The notes under the pieces are model-generated. The model was not told where the DNA came from. It ran no database searches and saw only the letters and a list, made by a program, of their open reading frames with translations. Below, in pieces: positions 12,691 through 24,024 of a DNA stretch of 64,000 nt. A program made the translations under genes and the position numbers. Location of the stretch: assembly GCA_021018815.1 (NCBI GenBank), contig JAITYX010000003.1, positions 9,174,501 to 9,238,500 on the forward strand, read 5' to 3'. The DNA comes from Talinum fruticosum (taxonomy: Eukaryota; Streptophyta; Magnoliopsida; Caryophyllales; Talinaceae). Numbering within the stretch: position 1 is the first letter of the stretch; each line of letters starts with the position of its first letter.

Positions 12691-12723
12691 CATTTATATC
12701 ATTAACAGAACCTAAAAATGCAC

Positions 12724-14235
12724 TTGGAAGCCCTAAATGAACCTGAATGGGTAGAGGCCATGCAAGAAGAGCTCAATCAATTTGAAAGAAACCAAGTCTA
12801 TACTCCGACAAAACAACCATCTAACCATCCAGTCATAGGAACCATATAGATTTTTAAGAACAAAGCTGGATCGGGAAGGGTTGGTAGTAAGAAATAAGGC
12901 TAGACTTGTTGCCCCACGTTATGATCAAGAAGAAGGAATTGATTATGTGGAAACCTTTGCACCTATTGTTAGGATTGAGGCAATCAGAATTTTGTTGGCA
13001 TTTGCATCTAGCATGAATATCAAGCTTTATTAAATGGATGTCAAGTGTGTTTTTCTTAATGGTTTCATTCAAGAAGAAGTCTATGTTAAGCAACCCCCTG
13101 GATTTGAAAACTCATAATTTCCAAATTATGTTTTCAAATTGCAAAAAGTTTTATATGGTCTTAAACAAGCTCCCGGAGCTTGGTATGAAAGACTAAGTAG
13201 TTTCTTGGTTGAAAATGATTTCAAAAGAGGTCAGATTGACAAAACTGTTTTCATAAAAACCAAGGGGAAAGATTTTCTTATTGCTAAAATTTATGTTGAT
13301 GATATCATTTTTGGAGATACTAATGAAACTCGTATCAAGAGTTTTCCGAGTTGATGAGACAAGATTTCCAAATGAGTATGATGGGAGAATTCAACTTCTT
13401 TCTTAGTACAAAAATCAAACAAGACAAGGACGAAATTTATGTTGATCAATCCAAGCATACTAAGGAGCTTCTAAAGAAGTACAAAATACAAGATGTGAAG
13501 CCTGTAGGAACACCTATGAGTAGCAGACTGAACCTGGACTCGGATGAGAAAGGTAAAGCTATAGATTAGAAACTCTACGGAGGTATGATCGGATCTTTAC
13601 TTTATCTCACATCTAGTAGACCATATATCATGTTCGATGTCTGCCTTTGTGCAAGATTTCAAGCTAATATAAAAGAATCACATCTCACTATGGTGAAGAG
13701 AATTTTCGAGATATCTTATAGGGACTCGGAATCTTGGTCTATGGTTTTCAAAAGATTCAAACCGACTCTCACCGGATACTCGGATGTTGATTATGCTTGG
13801 ATACGGAGTTGATAGAAAGAGCGCATCGAGAGCATGCCAATTTCTAGGTCAATCCCTTATCTCCTGGCACTCAAAGAAACAAAATTATTTTGCTCTATCA
13901 ATCTGCCGAAGATGAGTACATTGCAGCTGGAGCTTGCTTGTACTCAAATTCCGTGGATCAAGCAACACTTAAAGGATCTAGGAATATCATTCAAATACAT
14001 CCCAATCAAGTGTGACAATCGAGTGCAATCAACATTACTAAGAATCCGGTTGAGCGAGTAAAAAACAAAGCATATTGAGGTTAGGTATCATTTTTTGAGA
14101 GATCATTCTGAGAAATATGATATTGAACTTGAATTCATTCCTACGAAATTTTAGTTAGTTGATATTTTCACTAAGCCACTTAGTGATGATAAGTTTTGTT
14201 TTATTAGGAATGAGTTTGGTATGATTAATGCATGA
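12724..14235 (+). pseudogene. pol: pol reverse transcriptase-RNase H region of SIRE copy 1, broken
   Basis: RT begins near EALNEPEWVEAMQEELNQFE and contains [20 protein letters not shown]. The catalytic YVDD is intact at 13292-13303, within a 71-codon frame. The copia RNase H follows (MIGSLLYLTSSRPYIMFDVC), then the decayed region around GYSDVDYAW. The conserved end FTKPL...MINA closes with TGA at 14233-14235. Stops (for example TAG at 12847 and TAA at 13033) and frameshifts break it. The domain order and this end are shared with copies 2 and 4. Confidence 0.92.
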
Positions 14236-14635
14236 TTATGTGATTTATTAAGTGATTTATCCTTACATAATTATGTGTTATGTGTTTTGTTTTAATAACA
14301 AATGGATCAGTTGACCGAGTGAAATTGAGCTATGAGTTATTAGGTCTCCGAATATTCCGAGCCACTCGGAAAACATACTTGGAGTCGGACTCGGCTTTTG
14401 AGCAAAATAGACATCAAACTTTTGGAATTATTTCTAGTTAAATGGAGAATTTCGAAATAGTTTCGAAAAGTATTTCTTCTCTCTCTCTCTTGTGCTGCAC
14501 GTTTTGTTCAAAGAAAACTAGCCGTTGGAAGAAAGCTGCTGGAATTGTAGCCGTTGAAGGGCAAACGTCACGGTTGTCCGAGACTGCCGTTAGAGCTTCA
14601 AGTCAAACCGAAGGCCAAAAGTCATTTCTTTTCGC

Positions 14636-14643
14636 TATAATAG
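14636..14643 (+). promoter_or_regulatory. TATA-like box upstream of the third ORF, copy 1
   Basis: TATAATAG lies 169 bp before the ATG of the third ORF, preceded by GCCGTT/AACGG-like words and followed by a CT-rich leader. The same arrangement occurs in copies 2 and 4, which suggests an internal promoter. This is inference from position and recurrence. Confidence 0.45.
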
Positions 14644-14804
14644 CATCCCTTTACCTTCATTTCTTTACTTTTCTCACTGCCTTCTTGATCTCCACTCTAA
14701 TAATTCTTGCTTACTCGTATTCTCTCTCTCTCTCGAATTCTAAGCGTTTTCTCTTTGCTCTCTCGTGTCCTCTCTATTTCTCATATTAATCTAAAAACCT
14801 CACC

Positions 14805-16395
14805 ATGCTTAAGCGAGGTTCAACACCTGATTTGTTGGGGTCTCGCTACCAAAACGCCTCGTACCAAAACTCCTCATGAGGGTACCTCTAACCCCTCGAA
14901 AATATTTGTCTCCCAACATCTCTTTTTTGTGGTTGGATGATAAATTCTTCCTAACCACTTGTTTTTCGTGGTTGCAGCACATAAAAAGCACTCGGAGTGT
15001 ACGACTATTTGTGCTTCGAGTGAATTCATTTACCCCGAACTCGTTGCCGAGTTCTCTTCAAATATGGCTTACTCTAAGGGAATCATTACCTCACGAGTTC
15101 AAGAGAAGGTTGTTCGTGTCAACCTCTCTCTTCTTCATCGACTTCGAAAGTCTCTTCTCTCTTTCTCAATTGCAATCCTATACCATTTACGGAGATTGCT
15201 GATGAATTCTTTGAGAAGTACGCCAAGGAAGTTCCGGAGTCACGTAAGAATTTCTCAGCGACTCGAGATGAAGATTGAGGCCGGACTACTCTGTTTCCTT
15301 TTGATGAGAACCTTCTTCTCTCATCATTCGGCAAAGAGAATCCTAACTCCAAGATTCTCAAAGCTTTATTTAATATCTTAGAGTGCTACAACATAGACCT
15401 CTTCCCCTCTATCATTGAGCGAGATGGCTTTTGTGCCACCTGAATCAAAGAAATTTGGTCCATTTTCCGAGCTCTTTTAACTATTATTTTCAAACAGTTC
15501 GAGTTCCCCTCCCCTCATATCCAAATTCTGTTTCTAAAGATGCCATTGTGGTTGGCGAAAGGAGCTTCGGGCTACGGGTACCGGGAAGTCAAGCCCGGTG
15601 TCCGGGCCCATGGGTCCGAGTTGAAACCTTCTTCACCCCCTCCCACTTAAACTCGGACTCTTCCGCCACTTCCTCCTCCCTCTACTGGTCCCTCTACTTC
15701 TCAACCACCTCCTTTATCCTCTCGCTGCTATGTTTACTTGTATTGGTTGACAAAATTTCTTACGTGTCCGAAGAACTTCGAGACACCCTCTTCTCTCTCA
15801 AAAATGGCCTTCAAGGCATGGTTATCAACCGGAAGACTGGCTAGTCTCGGATTTGGGAGAACCGGGATCCGTTGATCGAGCTCAAGGGCATCATCAACAA
15901 GCAACGTGAGCAGCTCCAACTTCTTTAAGAATGTAGATCCAAGGCTACCCAGGACCCGAAACTTCGGATACTTATGAGGAGTCCGCAAGCTTAGCCAAAA
16001 CTTCCTCGGATGAGGTAGAAGAAGAAGTTGAAGCGACCTAGCTTTAGGAGGAGAAGGAAGAGGAGAAAGAAGAAGAGGAAGAAGAAAAAAAAGAGGCCGC
16101 TCAACTCGAGGGTCAAGGTGCAACAGCTCTCGAACCGGAGCGATCCGCTCGGATCTCGATCTAAGTGGGTCGGAAGAATTTGGGGATGTTGGTTAGTCCA
16201 CAGCTGCTAAGTCGAAGCACCTCCCTCACCTGTCTTCCCGGAGGATGAGACTAAGGAAGATATAACTCTAGCTCATAGAACGAAGACGGAGCAACTTTCG
16301 GACATCCTCGTGCTTTCGCTACCGCGATCATCCACATCCTCTCAAGCATATCATCGCCGAGTGCATTGCCCGTCCCTCCTCCTCCCGATAGCAAG
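14805..16395 (+). pseudogene. Third ORF (post-pol, putative plant transposon protein type), copy 1, broken
   Basis: Starts ATG CTT AAG CGA GGT, the counterpart of the MPKRG start in copy 2. Across several frames it contains a conserved DEFFEKYAKE motif, DLFPSIIER, FKQFE, a GYGYREVKPGVR segment, and a helical stretch SEELRDTLFSLKNGLQGMVI near 15766-15825. The C-terminal tail is extremely acidic and Lys-rich (about 16009-16130), probably coiled coil. Stops and frameshifts make it non-functional. Sireviruses often carry an ORF here, sometimes called env-like; I see no convincing signal peptide or fusion peptide and do not call it an envelope. Its role is unknown. Confidence 0.75.
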
Positions 16396-16839
16396 CGCCC
16401 CTTTCTTAGCCTATTTTTTTCCAACATCAATTGTACTAGATTGTAGTTCTCTTCCCTCTTTTTGATGAAATGTTAGGGGAGGGAATATAGAAAACTTGAT
16501 GATGTGCTTAGGGGAGCTCACCCTCTCTTTCTTTGAGCAATCAATGAATATTTTTTACGAACAAACTTATTACCGAGTTATATATTTACGAGTTAGATAT
16601 TTCTTCTTACTTTTCTCGCTCTAATATAATCTATTCATTTCTTTGCTCTAATTTATTTTCCACATAAGCTGTTATGAGTATAAGCTGTTATGAGTGACGT
16701 TATGATTTGAAATACATTTTATAAGTACGGAATGCCTCTCATCCAGTCACTCTTCGCTCCGATATGTTTTGATCATTAAAAATGAAAACTCATATCTCGC
16801 ATTAATAAGTTTCTATCTAAGTGTGGAATGCCTTTCATC

Positions 16840-16853
16840 AAAAAAGGGGAAGA
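16840..16853 (+). other. Polypurine tract, copy 1
   Basis: AAAAAAGGGGAAGA directly before the 3' LTR start TGAAGACT. It matches the SIRE-type tract and would prime plus-strand synthesis. Confidence 0.88.
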
Positions 16854-16854
16854 T

Positions 16855-18336
16855 TGAAGACTTAGTTTCTAACTCTAAAGTCATTACGAGTAGTACATGA
16901 AGACTCATGTATAAATCCTATCGCTCTTAAGTTTTGTCATTACGAGTAATATAGAAACTCGTGTGTAACTTTTCATTCTGTTCTAACCGACTCGAAAAGA
17001 AACTTATTGCATATCTCCTACATTGATGTTTCAAACTCACTCGGACATTACTCGGAACTATCACATGCCCAAATAATTTCTCTAACACCCTTATTCCGAG
17101 TACTGATCTGTGTATTTCAACGCAAATAGAATTACGAGTGTTAATTCCTTATTCTAAGTTAGTTTATTTCCTTGAGAATTATTTGACCGAGATCAAGTTG
17201 CTATACTCGATATTTTACTCTCTTTATTGATCATCCTTAGGATTGACTCGGATGGAATTTGAGTATTTCGAATATTAGACTCGGAAAATTCCATTCTTCT
17301 AAGCCAAAGATAATTAAACTTTTAATTGTGCTAATTTAATTATTATTTGTGCCTAATCTTGGACCAAAGTATCTTATACTTCGAGAATCAATGTGGTTTG
17401 CTTTTGTAGTTTATTCAAATGAGGCTAACTCACTTTTGAAATACGAAAGTAACCAACTTCTAGCTGTCAAACACCAGCGAGAAAAGTTTCACCGACTTAC
17501 GGACATGGTCGAGACAACTGTGTTAGGGTTGTCTATTTCCAAAACTAGAAAACTCCAACTCTAGGCTTAACGGTTGTTTCCACCATAACTTTCAATCACC
17601 ACCAAGTGATTGGACTATCTTTGGAGCCAAGAGCCGTTGCACAACGTTCACATCCCAACGGATCTTTTCTTAATGACTCAAAAGAGCCATTACAACGGCT
17701 AGTGAAGATTTCTGTCCAAAACCAAGACTCAACGGTCACTCTGCCTAGTTAGGTATAAATAGAAGACTCCTCACAAGAGTAGAAGATTGCTTGAACATTA
17801 TTGTTGAACACATTACTTGAGCGAAGTTATTGTTTTCATTCTTATTCAATCTTCTACTTACAACTCCAAGTCTATATTTAATATTTTCTAAGTTGTAAAG
17901 GAAGTCTTGTAATCGGACATATTATTTTCTTACTTTCGAGTAAGGTTCCTTGACCGAGGTGTACGGGTTAACTCAGCTTAGTTGTCCCCGATTGTAAAGG
18001 TTACCTCCATCGAATGTACTAGATAAGATGAGGGAACTTTTGAGTTTAAGAAAACATTGTAAAGAATTGTTTAAGGGAGCAATTCGGTAGAATCGATCCT
18101 TGTATTTTGTGGATTCAAAATAGTGGAATTGACTTGGTGCTTTGATTAGCACTCGTCCGTGGTTTTCTCGCCCCGGGAGGGTTTCCACGTAAATTTGTGT
18201 TATCACTTTTCTAAGTCCAATCTACACTTAGAATCTGCTGTTTGGCTGATTTGTTATAAAAATCGTTTAATTTTCTCAATCATCCTATTCATTCCCCCTC
18301 TAGGGTGACTTAGACTTTCCATAAGCAAACTTTCGA
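16855..18336 (+). repeat. 3' LTR of SIRE copy 1
   Basis: Aligns end to end with 7755-9239, including the TATA box (17754) and the conserved AGGGTGACTTAGACT region near the end. It terminates TTTCG(A) rather than TTCA. The LTRs carry many substitutions and small indels, so the insertion is older than copy 2. Confidence 0.92.
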
Positions 18337-19103
18337 GTATTATTTCATACTAATTTTATTGTGATAAGTGTGCATTTTGGTATATATTGTTCAAAATTTT
18401 TCAATTGTTAAGAAGAGTGTTGATTTATATAATTTGTTAAGGTCCACATATCTCTCTCTCAACAATTTGATCATGGGACTATAATATATTATCAATTTGT
18501 TAGAATTGATACATATATTTGTGTTATTTTGTTTATGTTTAGGGTTTTTTTATTTTAAGATGGATTTCTAGAAAAATAAATCACTTGGAGAAGTGAAATA
18601 TTGCTTCAAAGTGTGTCATTATTCACCAAAATAATTTGTTTTTGAAAAAAGCCTTTGTCCATAAAATATTGTTTATAAATAGTGATCAATTGATCACAAA
18701 AAATTAACGTATTGTTCACTAAAAAATACTTCTATGCTAATATTATTCTACTCTTCTGAATATGAAGAGTCAAAAGTAACTTAAATTAAGGATAAAAAAA
18801 TATCTAAAAAAAAGTAAATAGTATCAATTGAAAAATGGCTACTACCATAAAACATTGATCTATAATACAAAAACACTTATTAATTCTAACCAAATTACTG
18901 CAGAATTTTACCAAAACCAAAAAAAAATTGAAGAGATTAGAGAGAGAGAGAGAGAGGAATGTAGGGGAAACGAGGAGTGCTTTTATTACTTACTTTTAAG
19001 TGAAAATGATGATGTATCATAGTCGGAGTATACAAGCTATGGTCATTTTGGGAGGGCTGTAGAATTTTTGGCCTAATAAATAACCACAAAAATTTTAGTT
19101 TTT
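18337..19103. other. Intergenic DNA between SIRE copy 1 and a Mutator-like element
   Basis: AT-rich with a (GA)n run at about 18938-18956. A 64-codon frame at 18828-19022 shows no known motif. No gene is supported. Confidence 0.5.
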
Positions 19104-19187
19104 GAGGTATTCACCTTTATCCCCTTTGGTTTTTTTTTTAAAATTAATTTTTTAATCTTCCAAGTATTTGTAATAATTTTTACCCGC
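19104..19187 (+). repeat. Left terminal inverted repeat of the Mutator-like element
   Basis: Matches the reverse complement of 21488-21569 across nearly its whole length, with about a dozen mismatches and small gaps by eye. Homology stops at TACCCGCC. Confidence 0.75.
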
Positions 19188-20653
19188 CGTGTTTTTAGAT
19201 AGAAAAAATATTTAAGTAATAAAAATGAGTAAGTGCTTGTCAAAAATATAAAAGGACAAATTTACCCTCAATTTTTTAAATAGAATGACTATGTTAACCC
19301 TTGGTGAACTAATTAATGCCTTTAATTAACATATTCTCTTCCTCTCCTTTTATGTTTATCCTATTCTACACCTTCGAAGTGAAGATTTTTAAGTTTAGGG
19401 TTTTAAATATGTTGAATTAGGTGAAATTCTCTTTGTCGCCTTTTCTTATGTGGTAAATTGAGCTATTAAGTGGATATTATTAGAGATTGGACCTTGACAG
19501 CAGTTACTTGTTTACTGATTTCTTTACTCAAGGTTGAATCTTCATTCGATTTTAAGACTTTGTCCAAATCTAAAATTTTGCATTGGCAAATGGAGGTCTC
19601 CATTCGATTTTTCTAGATCTTAATTTTGGAGATTGAATTTGAGACTCTAGATAATTGAGGTCTACATTTACAAATAGAAATTAAAAAAAGAATGAAAAAA
19701 AACCACATACTTTCCTAATTGCTTCTTCATGTCATCAATGGATGAAGACTCGGACTTTACATACACATCATCCGACTTCTATCAAAGAATCGGATATAAC
19801 ACTTTAGCTCTCATAAGGTTTTGATTTCAAGTCATTATGTGTGCCTTAGAAACTTTTCGAGTGATAGATCATCTTTTCTAAGTGTTACGGAAACCATTGC
19901 ATATATTCTCACTTGATTCCGACTGAGTCGAAAGCATAATCTGTTCACACGCTGTTCCGAGTCACTCACACAACACTCGGATTTATCGCATGTTCAAACA
20001 CCTATTCTATTTGCACAACCGTAGATCCGACTTCATTGATAATTCATTCTTCTAAGTCAACATATTTTGTTTGAACTTTGCTTTGTTTAAATCAAGTCCG
20101 ATATTCTTTATTTGACTTGATTCTCTCTTAGACCGACTCGGATGGATTTTGAGTCTCATGGATATTAGACTCGGAAAATTCCATTCGTTTTTCTGAATCA
20201 AATAATTATACACTTAATTATCTTAATTAATTTATTATCTCGTGTCTAATCTTGGACCAAAGTATTTTATACTTTGAGAACCAAATTGATTTACTTTTAT
20301 AGGTTATTCAAACGAGGCTATGCTATTTTTGAATTACAAAAGTAACCGGCTTCAAAACATCAAATCACCAAGCAAACAAGGCTTTATCCATGTACGACCT
20401 AGCCCTAGACACTCGTGTCGGGGTTGTGCTGTTTCCAACGTTGGAAATCTACAACACTAAACTTAACGAGTGGTTTTCACCTTACTTTTCAAGACATCGC
20501 TAGTGGTTTTGGGACTTCCAAAGGAGTTAAGAGCCGTTGCCCAACGAACATACATCAACGGATATTTTTCGAGTGACTCGGAAAATCTGCTACAACAGAT
20601 CACAAAGGACTTCCAGTCGAAGATGGTCACAATGGCTAGTCCGCTTTGTCATC

Positions 20654-20663
20654 TATAAATAGA
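20654..20663 (+). promoter_or_regulatory. LTR TATA box, solo LTR
   Basis: TATAAATAGA about 140 bp upstream of the leader hairpins. The solo LTR could still start transcription into flanking DNA. Confidence 0.75.
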
Positions 20664-20798
20664 AGCCAACTCTCAAGACTTGAAGATTGCTGAATCAACT
20701 GTCAATACACATACTTATTCTATAATTAAAATTCTCTAAGTTGTAAGGTCTTGTAATCGATTACAAACACTTATTATTAATTTCGAGTTAGGTCCCTT

Positions 20799-20862
20799 GA
20801 CTGAGCTGTAAGGGTTATCTCAGCTCAGTCTGTCCCTAGCTGTAAAGGTTATCTCAGTTAGG
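20799..20862 (+). promoter_or_regulatory. Twin leader hairpins in the LTR (R/U5)
   Basis: Hairpin 1 has perfect 10-bp arms GACTGAGCTG (20799-20808) and CAGCTCAGTC (20821-20830). Hairpin 2 has arms CCTAGCTG (20835-20842) and CAGTTAGG (20855-20862). Both loops read TAA(G/A)GGTTATCT. They lie downstream of the TATA box, so they should be in the transcript. Copy 2 keeps the pairing with compensating changes (33494-33525 and 33529-33556). Confidence 0.7.
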
Positions 20863-21487
20863 AAGTACTAGATCGGATGAGGGAATTTCGAGTCTAGGAA
20901 AAACTCGAAAGGAGTTGTCTAAGGGAGCAACTTAGGTTGAGTCATTCTACTCGTATTTTGTGGATTCAAAACAGTGGATTTGACTTCGTGCTTAGATTAG
21001 CACGGTCCGTGGTTTTCTGTCCCGGGAGGGTTTCCACGTAATTTACGAGTTGATACTTTTCCGAGTCCAATCTAGACTCGGTTAGATTTAAAGTTCGATT
21101 CAATCCGTATCTTCATCTTCCACTTATTTCGAGTCGGTGTTTTTTGAGTTCATTCTTAACTCACACTCTCCTCGGAATCATATCAAGTGTTGAACTTGAG
21201 CGAATTTCCTCATCACCCTATTCAACCCCCTCTAGGATGACTTAGCTTCTCCGAGAGCAAACCTTCAATGGAGGCTCGAGATAGCTTATATTATTAAAGA
21301 ATGATGAAAATATAGGTTTATGGACTCCCGTTTTATTTCCCTCTTAAATAAATATGGCAAAATAAAGAGTAATTGTGGAACTAAAATTCACTTTTTAATG
21401 CCATGTCCACATCCAATCGCTTTTGGACGTCTTTTATTATTATTCCAAATATGAATGTATCACTAAATTATTAACTACTTCGGTTAA

Positions 21488-21569
21488 GGTGGGTAAAAAT
21501 TATTATCAATACTTGGAGGGTTAAAAAATTATTTCCAAAATGGTCGAGGGAGGTAAAGGCGAATACCTC
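21488..21569 (-). repeat. Right terminal inverted repeat of the Mutator-like element
   Basis: Inverted counterpart of 19104-19187, ending GAATACCTC. Confidence 0.75.
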
Positions 21570-22553
21570 TTTATTATTTTAAACGTTGCACTAACATAAG
21601 ACTAAATTAGCATGAACATGAAAATTTACGCGAAGTTTGGGATCTTTTAGTTAATATTATTTGCCTTGAATAAGAGTGGGTAGTTTGATGATAGGTCACC
21701 CAATGGGTAAATGAGTAAATTTTGGCTTAAGCTAACTAGGCTTGAGTGTTAGAGCCTTTAAAGTTAAGCTTGGGTTAGGATGCTCATTGCTCAACTTGAA
21801 ATTAAACTCGAGTATTCTTTTTTCATTTGTTTTTCCTCCAAAAGTTCCCAAATTCAATGTTATAATCAACATGAGATACTAGACTATTGCCTTATATGCA
21901 AGAAACAAGGCTCATATAGAATTTTATTGGTCCTACTAGAAATTTCATTCTCTCCATGCCACCTTTAAGAAATAAATTTAACAACCGAGCTAAATTGAGG
22001 CTATAACGTAATACCCCTAAGTAGGTTGCAAACAATTACCACGATGGGGTCGGAAGTTACATACTATACAAGAGCATTTGTAATGCTCCAATCTCTCCCT
22101 GAGTTGCGTACAATCATCAAGATACGCTTCAAGGATCAACTATTAGCGCTACAAATTTGTAATGCTCCGACCTTTCCAACATGTTTTCTCCTTACTCACA
22201 TGCTACTTGAAAAACTTCTTAGGAGGTCAACCATGCTCAAACTAATCCATAATAAAAAAAAACTTGTTTAATTGTTGATTTCTAAAGAATGGGCTCCTTG
22301 AAAAGTAATATGCACCTTTGGTGATGAGTAATCACTATAAATTGTTTAAGCCTTACTTGGAGTATTAGTCTCATGACATTATAGATGATATTAGACCGAC
22401 CAATCATCATGTGTTATGCCGGTGTTTTAGAGAACCTTGGGTTGTAATCTAATGTGGTAACGATTCTGCATGTAGATCGTTGGTAAAGAGGATGCGTAAT
22501 TAATACAATGTAGAAGACGCAACTAGACCTTGCATTCTTCAAGTGAGGATAAT
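21570..22553. other. Intergenic DNA, no supported gene
   Basis: Several 60-80-codon plus-strand frames exist (21780-21968, 22026-22271), but none has a recognisable motif. Nothing else is identified. Confidence 0.5.
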
Positions 22554-24011
22554 TGTAATATATTGTGCATTACACGGAGTACGGTTGTTAGTCTCGGGGA
22601 GTTAGGTCTCGCACAAGTCTAAGGTCGATGTCCTTTTGAACTAAGCGGAGAAACATTTCGATTTGATTGATAGTGTAAACACTTAAAGAATGAAAGAAAA
22701 TCACAAAAGAAAGCCTTACGCAAGGATTCACCAAACTAACATGCCAAAAACCACAATTAATACCTCTAAACTAATCACAATTGCGATGAATTAGGGAATC
22801 GAAACAGTTTGAACTACCTAAGCCTTCTATCGAAGGTCATTATGCTAACTTAATTGAATTAATTGTTGTTCTCACACAATCAAAATCAATGAATTACAAG
22901 ATTATCGATTTTTCGCTTAATAACAACCTAAATTATTCTCATATCTAAGTTGTAATCATCCATCTAGTTGAGTAGAATTAAGCCTCTTCTCTTGAAGTCT
23001 ATTCAATTCCTAGTAAAAATAGAGGTGGGATTCTCCCGAACCTCACACCAATCCAATAAATGACAAAAAGATGGAAATTCACCAAACAATAGCCAAAATA
23101 GTAAATAAGGCACTAATTATTATTAAACTAGCATATTAGCGGCAAATCCCTAACCTAAGTTGCGAATTTAGCTACGCATATTCATAGAAATGACAACAAA
23201 TTAAGGAATGAATACCAAAAGCAAGAATGAAAGATAAAAAGAAGAGAAAAAGAAAAGAGGAAGAATAATGATACCTAAACTTGAATTAGATTGTGATTAA
23301 TTGAAAATTAACTCCAAGCTTTTATCTCTTAACAATTGAAATGAATGCTCAAAAGTAGAGAGAAAACCTAGCCTAAAACATGGAATGAAAATTAGATAAG
23401 CAAAAAAACAGTTTACGGAATAAAAGGGCTGAAAACGAAAGCTGCCGATTGGCACGGGTAATGCTTGAGTTTGGCACTGCCTGCGCCGAGGCATAGCGAT
23501 GACGACTATCGCTCAAGAAAATAGCACGGGTAGTGCTAAGTCTAACACTTGCCCATGCTGGACTTGGCACTGCCGGTGCTTCAATCATGCACACTCATGA
23601 CATTTTCAAATTAATTCTAAATCCCTAGCACGGTCTATGCCGACCTTGGCACAACCCGTGTTGACCTCCCGGGCTTCAACACGGCCTGTGCCAAAGCCGA
23701 GACAACCTGTGCTAGGTCTTTTATTCTTCTTTTCTTCAGCACAGCCCAGTGCTGCCGCTTGTGCTGACTTGGCTTGATTTCTTTCTTCACTCTCCGACCT
23801 TCTATGACCTCCTGCTGTGTTCCTTAGCACCTCAAAAGATGTATTGTTCATCATAAAAGTCGGGATTACTCGAAAAGATAGAAATTCTTACATGTTAATT
23901 ACCAATGAAGAAAGTAAGCAAAATTAAATAAGAGTTTAGGTGAGAAGGCTTTTGAAGGGTCAAAATTCGTAAATAAGATAAAGTAAAAGCTCGTAAAATT
24001 ACGGTTTATCA
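22554..24011 (-). repeat. 3' LTR of the Athila/Tat element
   Basis: Matches 31487-32432 joined to 43214-43695. Its plus-strand left edge (22554-22564) is uncertain by about 10 bp; the right edge is TTTATCA at 24011, so the LTR starts TGATAAA on the minus strand. At 23444-23755 it holds many short inverted words of the type GCAC-N-GTGC. Confidence 0.9.
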
Positions 24012-24024
24012 ACCCCCATGCTTA
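24012..24024 (-). other. Polypurine tract, Athila/Tat element
   Basis: On the minus strand GTAAGCATGGGGGT precedes TGATAAAC. The upstream text CTTGCTTGGGGATAAGCAAC is the usual sequence before the gypsy purine tract in this group. Confidence 0.75.

Larger units (their letters stand above)
7755..18336 (+). mobile_element. SIRE/Maximus (Sirevirus) Ty1/copia retrotransposon, copy 1, decayed
   Basis: Order on the plus strand: 5' LTR, tRNA-Met primer site, gag, protease, integrase, reverse transcriptase, RNase H, untranslated spacer, third ORF, purine tract, 3' LTR, about 10.6 kb. The integrase-before-RT order defines copia. The gag sequence and the post-pol ORF point to the SIRE/Sirevirus lineage. 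The LTR pair is visibly more diverged than that of copy 2, with many stops and frameshifts. A candidate target duplication GTATT lies at 7750-7754 and 18337-18341; the last base of the 3' LTR is ambiguous (CTTCA in the 5' LTR against TTTCG(A) here). No intact protein can be made. Confidence 0.95.
19743..21267 (+). repeat. Solo LTR of the SIRE family
   Basis: A complete LTR (TGAAGACTCGG ... ACCTTCA, about 1525 bp) with no internal region on either side. It is flanked by perfect 5-bp target duplications ATGGA at 19738-19742 and 21268-21272. Such loci arise by recombination between the two LTRs of a full element. The TATA box (20654-20660), AACGG words, the TTTCGAGT/ACTCGGAA-type palindrome and leader hairpins are well preserved. 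It sits inside the Mutator-like element. Confidence 0.95.
19104..21569. mobile_element. Non-autonomous Mutator-like element, interrupted by a solo LTR
   Basis: Inverted repeats of about 82-84 bp face each other at 19104-19187 and 21488-21569. Both start GAGGTATTC and share CCAAGTATT and AATAATTTTTACCC. Flanking 9-bp sequences TTTAGTTTT-like (left) and TTTATTATT (right) agree at about 7 of 9 positions, consistent with an aged Mutator-type duplication. Without the inserted LTR the element is about 0.94 kb with no transposase frame, so it would depend on a transposase in trans. TIR length and duplication size favour MULE over other classes, but the class call is an inference. Confidence 0.65.

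Noticed and set aside
14442..15381. Several overlapping plus frames after pol of copy 1
   Set aside because: They cover the untranslated leader and shifted frames of the third ORF; only segments matching copies 2 and 4 were kept.
23444..23755. CRISPR-like array in the Athila/Tat LTR
   Set aside because: Words are irregular in spacing and sequence, inside a plant LTR, with no repeat-spacer order or cas genes.
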